Shown here one piece after another: positions 55,473 to 64,000 of a stretch of 64,000 bases of DNA. The position numbers were made by a program, and so were the translations under genes. Under the pieces are notes generated by a model that saw only the letters and a program-made list of their open reading frames with translations, did no database searches and was not told where the DNA came from. The stretch is from Muricea muricata (Eukaryota > Cnidaria > Anthozoa > Malacalcyonacea > Plexauridae). The stretch is taken from contig OY979724.1 of NCBI GenBank assembly GCA_963855995.1, forward strand, positions 1,124,858-1,188,857. Direction: 5' to 3'. Within the stretch, counting starts at the first letter, position 1, and every line of letters starts with the position of its first letter.

Positions 55473-58400
55473 TTATTTTGCCGATATTCTAGGGTCAAGG
55501 CCCACACCTCGTAACGAAGGCGCGCAGAAATCAGTTGTAAATGGGATACAGTTTATATGATGGCAGGCGGAACACGTACTTTCCTGATCGACAAAGAACA
55601 CTAAACACAGAGTAATGAATATAGCGACTGTCAAGCCGAGAGAAACCACGATTTGGATGAGTTTCCGACGTCTGTCCCATTTGCCAAACGTAATATAGGG
55701 CAAAAACGCGAAGCCCAGTAACATTCCAAACATCAGACCACCCAGATGAGCAAAATTGTCCACCCAAGGAAAGCAGCCAATCACGAGAAGAATTGCAGTC
55801 AGAATGCCGAGCTTAAAGGCATTTTGTAGAGGTTTTTTGATGATCTGCCAGTTCTGCATCAGTTCTACAAGAAGACACGCAATGATTCCGAACAGAGCAC
55901 CAGATGGACCAACCTAAAAAGATGCAAGCAAAAATTACGATCACTCTGGCGTGTTTGCATTCTTATGTACGCAAGGTGAAAAATATTTTAACCTTCTTCT
56001 GAGAAAACTTAGGGAACCCTACGTCAGTCTGAAACCGCGATAAATTGTGAAAATGAAAGATTCAATATGACCTCTTGCTAAAATTAAGGCTACGTCTTAA
56101 TTGTAAAAAGGGCTAAATTTAAGACATAGGCTTAATTTTAATGCACCATAATAATCAAACAAGCTTGTACGGCATAAATGAAAGCTTTGCTGTAAAGGGG
56201 TGGGCGAGATTTAAGACTAGGACTAGCGTTCGGGTGCCTTTGGGGTTAGCACTATATTTTATTTTGAGAAGCTTTTTGACAATTAAGACATAGCCTTAAC
56301 TTGAGTTCGAGACTATGCGGGAAAAACTGCACGAACTCTCTTACTAGAAACGAATAGTAATGTTCATCAGAACAATCAGGAAATATGATCTCCCATAGAT
56401 CACAACTGGTAGACTTAAGGACACTTTTATTCCGTAGTATGCGTCATGAAAGGAATTGAACTTATATTAAATTTTGTATATACAGTATTGTTGGGTATTC
56501 TGCGATGCTCGTGTCCCATGCCCTATTTGCAATGTTGTTTTAAATCAATTTGCTCTTAATATGCTGTTTAAGAGTACTTGATATCGTACACCAACATTGG
56601 TAAGGGGGAAAGGCGGAAACTATTAATCTTTGATTGATAGTCTCAAGTTTTAGACAATTTTTTAAGAGTGCCCGAAGGTGTTCTGTCAATGATTGCAGCA
56701 TTGTCTAAGTTTTACATAAAGTATCTGTATAAATTGATATGTAAAGTCAATAATAATTCCGTCTTAGGACTGCAATAACTGAGTATTTAAAGGATTTAGG
56801 TACCAGCCTACCTCCGGCTGATACGGTGTCACGATGGCGCTCAGAAGGTTCCCTCCGATACCGCTGAATATGTAAATGATCGCAATTCTATGCCAGCCCG
56901 CCATTTTCTCCATATCTTTGAGAATCGTGAAGTGGAACAAGAGCGTGATGCATAGATGAAGTATCCTTAACATATTTGAAAAAGTCCGGTATGAGACAAA
57001 GTCATTCGTACAAATCAGCGGTCGGTTGTTAAAGTCATAAAAAGCAATGACACCAGGGATATTGAACCCACAAGAGATGAATGTGACTTCAACTTGAAAA
57101 TACCGAACTTTAATATAACAATAGAGTTGACGTTCGCGGGCATAAATATGTTTTTGGCCCGACTCAGAATCATTTTAGCCCAAGCGTAGCGAGGGTTAAA
57201 ATGAGCTCTGAGAAGGGCCAAAAACATATTCATGCCCAAGAACATCAACTCTATTACTATTATAATAACTTTAAAGGCCTTTTAACGTTTAACTTTAGCT
57301 TTGTTTTTCAAAAAAACAACAGCACTTAAATGGCTTCCGACTATTTATACTACTATCACGTCAGCAGGCTAAAATGTATTTTAGCCCGCTGATTTGTTGA
57401 TTTTAGCCCGCAAAATACATCATAATGCTCGCTAAAGTTATTATAACATGGGTTTTACCAGTTACTAAACACGTTTAAAAAGTTTTGAAAAAATCATTAT
57501 CCGGTGGGTAGGGCCGTTCACCTTTCATACAACCCCCCCCCCCCCCGATGACAAACATTGCAAAGGCTTTCTCGTGGTCGTACGCAAACTCACCCAGCGT
57601 GCAAAAATAAGGACAACCACAATCTGTAAATCTGATCAGGCGTTTCTGGATGGAGAAACGGTAGCAGACCACAGGTCGCCCCCAGACAATCAACCTAGAC
57701 AAAAAAGAAATGACGCCTCTTAAATACACGAACTTTTTACAAACTTTTATAACCTAGGTAGCAACATACATGTAAGAAAAAACATACTCCAAAGAACAAC
57801 ATCTTGTAAACTCAAGATATGAGCTATTAACAACAAGAAAACAGTTTTGCGGCGATATCTATTTCACAGACACATACCGTTCTCCATCATTCTGGTTAGA
57901 CAATGACTTTGAAATAGAGTCGAAGTATTACCGCAAAACTGTTGTCTTGTTATTAACAGCTCATATCTTGAGTTTACCAAATGTTGTTCTTCGGAGCATG
58001 TTTTTTCTTATATTTTATTAAATTGTCCGCTAGTAAGGGTTTTTACACACATGTGTTTCATGCAAACAGCCAAGATAACAGCCAAAAATGAACAACCTGT
58101 TCTGGCCTGATGTTTTGATGCCAAAATTGTTCAATGTTGTCAACAATACTGAACAAGTTGTTGAGCCTGAACTAGCCTGCAATCAGGTGTAACAATGTTG
58201 AACAATATTGTTGACAACCTTGAACAATGTGGGCAGCAAAACATTGTTCAATGCTGTTTTCATCAAGCCAGAACAGGTTGTTCGTTTTTGGCTGTGTATA
58301 GCTCCATCCTCACCTGCGAGCACAATGTGGCCTCCTCGTGATACACTCCTTTCATAAACTCGCAATATTCCTGACTGACGATGGCGCATTCCGCCTGATC

Positions 58401-61400
58401 ACGGATACAGCAAGGTCGTGCAGTGATTGTGCAACTCAAGTGTTTTGCACTTGTGTCATTCCTCGATCCTTCCGCAAGCCTATTGCAAATCTGTAGAAAA
58501 AATCCAAAATGAACAAGGCCGCTTGACAAATATTACCCATGTATTGTTATTGTATTACATTCACGATCTATAACGTTCCTAGGCAATATCTGTAGCAAAC
58601 AGTCAAACAAAAATACAGGAACTTATGAACAGAGTAGGACTTTTCGAGCGAAGGTTCCAGGTTACTACTAACTTCCCAAGTAAGGGTCTTCTTTCGAAAT
58701 GTCGAGTTCTGTTTATATCCCTTCAGGTAGCAAACGATCCTGTGTTTTCGTATTGTATTAACGTTCAATTTCGGCCGGGAATATACCGAGATTTAGTGTT
58801 TTTGGTTTGTTTAAAAAAGTAATGTTATGGTTTATGAACTTAAATCTTGGTTTTCGATACAGTCTTTTTGAAAAAGAGGAAGTACCTTGGGAAAAAGGCA
58901 TCAAAACATTTTACAATATTCATAGCTGTTGAACGTCAATGGATCTTTAACCTTTTAGACGAAATTTTGGCAAACATATTACCACATTTTGAAAGAGCAA
59001 CCTGAACTTGGTAAAATTGCAAAGTTGTGTTGTGAAATGTTCTAAAATATGGAAAATATAGCCATGCGAATTTGGGAAATTTTGTATACATTTGTATTCC
59101 GGGTGGAATATAATACCCAGTTGATACCCTTGGGCATTTGTTTCTCACGGATAATACAAAACTACAGAAAATTTGCAAATTCGCAAGGCTATATTTTCCA
59201 TAGTTTACAACATTTTACAATCAAATTTTGCAATTTTACTATGTTTAGGATGCTCTTTCAAGCTGTGGTAATATTTTTTCCTATTTCCATTTTTTTTTCA
59301 AATTTCGTCTAAAAGGTTACAGGTTGCCATCTTGGCTCCATTCAAACACAAGGCCTTTACCGCTCCAGTTTTTATAGAGTTCACTGGGTTTTTCCCGGAG
59401 TTATCGCTCCAGTGTTTATAGAGTTCGCTGGGCTTATTTTACACTTACCGGCCATTTTGTGATATCATAAGGAGGCCATTCGTTTGGCTCTACAGACGGT
59501 GGATCAACGCACGCACTGCAATTAAAAATGGATCATAATTCAGAGCTATATACAGATCAGTCTGCGAGCAGTATCTTTTAGCCACTGAGTTATGACATTA
59601 CTGGAGTGGTAGCGACAAGATTTCACCCGAGCCGTTACTCCAGTAATTGCAAAGTTCAGTGCTTTTGGGACGGGATTATAGTCTTCACTCAAAGCGAGAA
59701 AACATGTTCGCAGGCGTAAAAAACTACTTTTGCCTACCGGGGATCCTGTCCACATACAGCCCTGGATGAATTGTCCTTCGTGTACTTGTACAACGTTGAA
59801 AAAGTTTTCTAAGTAAGCATAAAAAGTTAGTTTAGTTTAGGTTTCCTCCTGTAGTAACACTGGATCAATGACAGATGATTCTTACTGAACCTCTAGGAAG
59901 AACAGTTTAGAACTGATAAAGCTATCCAGTACAAATAAAGTTAGTGTCCCACCTTGCAATTGTCTTGCGACGTTTGTATACAACCATTTTGATCCGTTCC
60001 AACACAGCACCCACTTTGGGCTTCTTTTTGACGTTCTTTGTCCAACAAAAGATTCAATTCCTTATCCTTTCTCATACACGGCGCGTATTTCGCTCCAAGC
60101 TGAATCAGGGCGTCCTAGATGGAAAAATTTAGAGTTAACATCGTTACTTATCACAGAGTTTGTAAAACTTACAAAAAAGTTACCAACTTACTCGAGAAGG
60201 ACCAATCCAAAAGTTGTCTGGAAACTTAGCATTAACTTTTTCTTTTATCAAGTAACCACCACGACTCATGTGAAGCTGAAAAATTACGGACATTTATGAA
60301 TGTTTAGAGATTGGTTGGGTTATAGACTGTAAATAACATTTAGCTTTTTTCTGTAGTAATACTGGATTAATACGAGATTATCTTTATTTGATCTTTAGGA
60401 AGAACAGTTTAGAACTGTTAGAGCTAATCAGTATAAATAAAGTTTAGTTTAGATTTCCACCTATAGTAACACTGGATCAATAAGAGATGATCCTTAATAG
60501 ACCTCTAAGAAGAACAGTTTAGAACTGATAGAGCTATCCAGTGTAAATCTAGTTAGACAGTTAGTTTAGTTTAGGTTTTCTCTTTTAGTGACACAGGATC
60601 AATAAGAGATGATCCTTATAATAGACCTCTAGGAAGAACAGTTTAGAACTGATAGAGCTATCCCGTATAAATAAAGTTAGTTTAGTTTAGGTTTCCTTCT
60701 GTAGTAACAGTGGATAAATAAGAGATAATCCAAACTGGACCTCTAGAAAGAACAGTTTAGAACTGATAGAGCTATCCAGTACAAATAAAATTAGTTTAGT
60801 TTAGGTTTCCTTCTGTAGTAACACTGGATCAATAAGAGATGAACCTTGACGAAGAACGTAGAGCTATCCAATACAAACAATGTTTGCAGTTTAAAAGCTG
60901 ACCGTGGCTACTTCTTCTGTCACTGTAAATCCAACTGGAGCAAATCCGTAAACGATCAACGTGATGATAAGAATTGTCGTTTGAACACACGAGACCCAGT
61001 AGGTAAAGTACGGCCTGAAAACAAGAATGAACAAATTAACAGACTACACTTCCATCATCGGACGATATGGAAAACAGTGAGATCTTCAAAGCAATCAAAA
61101 GACAATGGAACATTCTGATAACTGGATCATAACTTAATGACATGGAGAACAGTGAGGTTTTCAAAGCAATGAAAAGACAATGGAACATTCTGATCACTGG
61201 ATCATGACTGGATGACATGAAGAACAGTGAGATTTTCGAAACAATGAAAAGACAATGGAACATTTTGATCACTGGATCATGACTGGATGACACCGGGAAC
61301 AGTGAGATTTCGAAGAAAATACAATGCACAATCCAACCGTTCGTGAAGCTAGTAGACCAACCTATGATCTTCTAAGCTATCCATTTGTTCCTTAACCGAG

Positions 61401-63946
61401 CTTGTCAAACGCCTTCTTTTAATTGTTCTATTCAACCATCGGCCAACTAGACCTTTGCCAATCTGTCGGCGATACCCGGATGATACTGGAGCCTGGGGTA
61501 GCCTAATGATGCGGTTACCACGTTGGCTAGCCGTGCTGATCTGTCGAGTGATGCGAGGTCGAACCGCCGGGGGTTCAACCACCGGTAATGGAACGCGTTC
61601 TTCATGTTGTCTTCCAAGTCGTTTCTTCACCGGCAATGGCGGAGGTGGGGTCGAGGGTTCGTACTGGTCACCCATTTTAAGTTTTTCGGGAAGTTCTGGC
61701 GTGATATCGATCTGTGGCGACGCGTGTCTAGTTGGAAAGAGAATGGAAATCAAATCTGCGATTTCATGTATAAAAATAGAGAGAGGGGCTCCCCATTTGA
61801 AGGTTTACAGGTGGGACATGCTGCCAGAGAGAGACCTATTGCCAGGTCACCAGGACTGGAGTGTTTTAAAGTTGAGGGGGGGGTATCTACTGTAGAAAGG
61901 TGCAGGGGTATGCTGCCTCACAAGATTTTAGAATGCTAGAAACTTGGGAATGTGATTTCCTGGATTCTGAAGCCCGACTACAGTCACTATCAAAGTAATT
62001 ACACTCACCGAGGAGTCTCAACTTCATCATCTTCCCTTATTGCTGGGAGAGAGGACTGGGTTGAGCCCGGAGCTCCAGATATGAAATCAAAGAATACTTC
62101 ATCATCAATATCTCGCAGTGATCTGGGACTGTTCGGCTGAAGATAAAATGGAGAAAAAAATTTGGTTAAACTACTATTTTATACCTGATAGCTCTATCAG
62201 TTCTAAACTGTTCTTCCTAGAGGTCCAGTAAGGATCATCTCTTATTGATCCAGTGCTACTACAGGAGGAAACCTAAACTAAACTAACTTTATTTATACTG
62301 GATAGCTCTATCAGTTCTAAACTGTTCTTCCTAGAGGTCCAATAAGGATCATCTCTTATTGATCCTGTGTTACTACAGAAGGAAATGTAAACTAAACTAA
62401 CTTTATTTAAGCTTTATCATAGATAGCTTTATCAGTTCTAAACTGTTCTTCCTAGAGGTCCAGTAAGGATCATCTCTTATTGATGCAGTGTTAATACAAG
62501 AAAAAACCTACACTAAGCTAACTTTATCCATACTGGATAGCTCTATCAGTTCTTCAGTGAAGTATTTTTGCAGAAATAATAAAATGTACATTAACTCACA
62601 GCACTTTCAAAAACACCATCCTCTTCGTCGTGAGCCAAATGAGCGAGAGTCGCAGGAGCAAAACTTCTCCCCTTACCGATCATTTCTCCATTCGACAATG
62701 CTGCCGGAAAATCTCCGCCCTGGAAGAGGAAAAAAGAAATTTATCTTTTTTCTGTATGTAAACTAATAATACACAACTGAATGTATGGACAAGTATAAAT
62801 AGGAACTACTTGTACACTCCCTTACCATTATTATTTAATTGTAAATGTTATTGTTAGTGGGAGAGTGCCTCACAAGAGACTTTGAGTCCTGTTTGTGCTC
62901 TCACCATTTGGTTGAGTCCAATGAAGTTGTTACAATAAGTATTACATTAAACTGTATCTCAAAACATACCACAATTCTGGCTTTAAGACCTTGCCACGCC
63001 ATAGAGGCAACCGATTCCTTCCTACTTTTTTGCCTCTGTAACACAGGGGGCTGAGCCTGAGCAGGACTGACAGTCATGAAGACATTCTGATGGCTACGAC
63101 TGCTGCTGACGCTGGCAAATCTGGGAGTCGCATCACCATCTGGTTGGTCTGTTTTGACAAGTTGCCCGTAAACTTTGCTGCAGTATCGTTGCCGACGTGT
63201 TTTCCACTTCTGTTCCAGCACATGTCGCTGTTGCTCATCCTCGCAAAGGCCAAAAAATTCTTCAGTGCCTTTCTTGATTTTACTGCAAAATAAAATAGAT
63301 TACACATTTTGAAGTGCAATGCCAGGGTATTGGCTTGGGCTAACAAAGCCGTAATTATCATGCTGTTAAAACCATTTCTTAGTGCAGAAGTCATTTTTTA
63401 AACGATTCCTTTTTGCCCAGATCTGAGATGGCTGAATTTTTAGTGCTGACACCAGAGCAGGAACAAGCACTTTAATTGGGGGCAGTGGTGAAGGTTAATA
63501 TGTTCAGAGAAATGCAGAGAAAAACGCACAGATGATTCTAAGAATATATTTTGACTATGATTGGTTAATAGGTAAAGGTGATAATTGCATGACGCCAATC
63601 ACCCGTAATGGACAAAAACACATTTGTCATGGCCATTTGGGCAGGTGGTTCCTTGCACCAAATGCCTGCTATGCAGGCTAGCTTTGGTTTGACTAACTCC
63701 TTTGAAATCAATCTCAAATCAATTGATATTGTTCACATAGCCCTCCCAATTAAATGTAGTTTCTCCCTATGGTGACGATGGGTAACATACCTACGAACAA
63801 CATTCCATTTGCTTCCAGTATTAGCACCTGGTTTCGGAGTTTCTGGATCTCTTTCCAACGTGCTTCCTAATGATGTCTTCGATGTTGACCGTGCCGGACC
63901 ACTAGCTGACTGAGTGGGAACACATGGCAATGGTCGACATAGTTGA
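55473..63946 (-). CDS. RHBDF: iRhom (inactive rhomboid, RHBDF family), 5' end outside window
   Basis: iRhoms are ER/Golgi polytopic rhomboid-family proteins; in mammals they escort the protease ADAM17 and control EGF-family ligand traffic. Fourteen exons, 5' to 3': 63791-63946, 62970-63282, 62600-62719, 62009-62136, 61362-61727, 60903-61014, 60192-60275, 59953-60114, 59738-59808, 59449-59515, 58314-58490, 57594-57694, 56812-56965 and 55473-55913. Phases close for 816 residues (human iRhom1 has 855), so little is missing. Visible: cytosolic N-terminus with [13 protein letters not shown] and DDEVFFDF; first membrane segment [20 protein letters not shown]; the cysteine-rich iRhom homology loop ([68 protein letters not shown]); rhomboid core with [45 protein letters not shown] and [12 protein letters not shown]. 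The GPSG motif is discussed in findings. Confidence 0.93.
56084..56299. mobile_element. MITE with TTAAGGCTA ends, iRhom intron
   Basis: TTAAGGCTACGTCTTAATTG and CAATTAAGACATAGCCTTAA are inverted ends around a ~165-bp core containing further TTAAGACAT-type motifs. It is non-coding. Confidence 0.65.
57113..57256. mobile_element. Foldback element, iRhom intron
   Basis: ATAGAGTTGACGTTCGCGGG, CATAAATATGTTTTTGGCCC at the left pair with GGGCCAAAAACATATTCATG, CCCAAGAACATCAACTCTAT at the right. The loop includes TTTTAGCCCAAGCGTAGCGA. Further TTTTAGCCCG motifs occur at 57370-57415. Confidence 0.75.
57765..58015. mobile_element. Foldback element, iRhom intron
   Basis: AACAACATCTTGTAAACTCA, AGATATGAGCT and AAAACAGTTTTGCGG at the left are inverted as CCGCAAAACTGTT, AGCTCATATCTTGAGTTTAC and AATGTTGTTCTTCGGAGCAT at the right. 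The whole unit folds back over about 250 bases. Confidence 0.75.
58078..58295. mobile_element. MITE with ACAGCCAAAAA ends beside a splice donor
   Basis: ACAGCCAAAAATGAACAACC and TGTTCTGGC at the left are inverted as GCCAGAACAGGTTGTTCG and TTTTTGGCTGT at the right. The core holds repeated AACAATGTTGAACAATATTG-type palindromes. The right end is only about 17 bases from the donor of exon 58314-58490. Confidence 0.75.
58491..58948. other. iRhom intron, no feature
   Basis: A+T-rich intron. Open frames on both strands at 58568-58822 overlap each other and carry no recognised similarity. Confidence 0.45.
58949..59320. mobile_element. Foldback element family FB, copy 5
   Basis: It begins AACCTTTTAGACGAAATTTT and ends TCGTCTAAAAGGTT. 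The arms carry the family motifs ATATTACCACATTTTGAAAG, GTAAAATTGCAAAG and AAATATAGCCATGCGAAT. It is more diverged at its ends than the copies in the receptor genes. It is in an iRhom intron. Confidence 0.7.
59822..59943. repeat. ~115-bp minisatellite, locus 5 (one unit, reversed)
   Basis: The unit is in the opposite orientation to loci 1-4 (TTTAGGTTTCCTCCTGTAGT at the left, CAGTACAAATAAAGTTAG at the right). It lies between two iRhom exons, ending about ten bases from the donor of 59953-60114. Confidence 0.9.
60330..60872. repeat. ~115-bp minisatellite, locus 6 (about 4.5 units, reversed)
   Basis: Tandem reversed units with the conserved GGATCAATAAGAGATGATCC hairpin. It lies in the iRhom intron between exons 60192-60275 and 60903-61014, ending about 30 bases from the latter. 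Confidence 0.92.
61075..61318. repeat. ~78-bp tandem repeat, about 3 units, iRhom intron
   Basis: ACAGTGAGATTTTCGAAACA, ATGAAAAGACAATGGAACAT and TCTGATCACTGGATCATGAC recur three times. The minus strand stays open through it (61036-61329), giving a repetitive peptide that I do not accept as coding. Confidence 0.85.
62170..62552. repeat. ~115-bp minisatellite, locus 7 (3-4 units)
   Basis: Same orientation as loci 1-4. It lies in the iRhom intron between exons 62009-62136 and 62600-62719, only about 35 bases from the first and 50 from the second. Confidence 0.92.
63283..63790. other. iRhom intron, no feature
   Basis: Ordinary intronic sequence between exons 63791-63946 and 62970-63282. No repeat or RNA recognised. 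The window ends in the next intron (63947-64000). Confidence 0.5.
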
Positions 63947-64000
63947 CTGAAATATAGAACCACAGGTTGGCTGTTTAAAAGTTTTATGTGAGACGGATTC

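Noticed and set aside
61036-61329. Minus-strand repetitive open frame in an iRhom intron
   Set aside because: It is a translation of a 78-bp tandem repeat (multiple of three), lying between two well supported iRhom exons.

Overview
This is a window of animal nuclear DNA. Short exons with GT-AG introns, signalling genes found only in animals, CR1/L2-type LINE sequence and very many foldback elements and minisatellites all point that way. Gene content and repeat style suggest a cnidarian, probably an anthozoan, but the species cannot be named from sequence alone. Exons below were assembled by hand from splice sites and reading-frame phase. All coding sums close in frame, but none was checked against transcripts.

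Layout. 1-7.5 kb is intergenic and holds a MITE, a nested palindrome cluster and small hairpins. 7.5-11.2 kb (+) is a complete three-exon SPSB3-like SPRY/SOCS-box gene. 11.8-16.4 kb (-) is a complete five-exon gene for a 253-residue conserved protein of unknown function with a helix-hairpin-helix-like motif; its first intron contains a broken LINE. 16.4-20 kb is intergenic.

20.0-41.8 kb (-) is receptor guanylate cyclase gene A, of natriuretic-peptide-receptor architecture: extracellular ligand-binding domain, one membrane segment, kinase-homology domain, dimerisation segment, cyclase domain and C-tail. Only its signal-peptide exon was not found. 44.7-53.7 kb (-) is a tandem paralogue, gene B. 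It repeats the extracellular and membrane exons with the same phases but then splices in frame to one 121-bp exon encoding a 39-residue tail and a stop. That exon appears to be a remnant of gene A's dimerisation exon. Gene B therefore looks like a natural short-tailed receptor, comparable in layout to vertebrate NPR-C. A ~115-bp minisatellite lies exactly where the kinase exons are missing, which suggests repeat-mediated deletion.

55.5-64 kb (-) holds the last 14 exons found of an iRhom (RHBDF) gene, whose 5' end lies outside the window. Its inactive-site motif reads GPSG rather than the GPAG of human iRhoms.

Non-coding DNA is dominated by one foldback family (six copies), a ~115-bp minisatellite at seven loci, a ~250-bp repeat with intron-like ends (three copies), a paired CRE-containing MITE, and several one-off palindromes. 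The main biological theme is a paired receptor system: a full cyclase receptor beside a cyclase-less sister that could bind the same ligands and act as decoy, clearance or dominant-negative partner.
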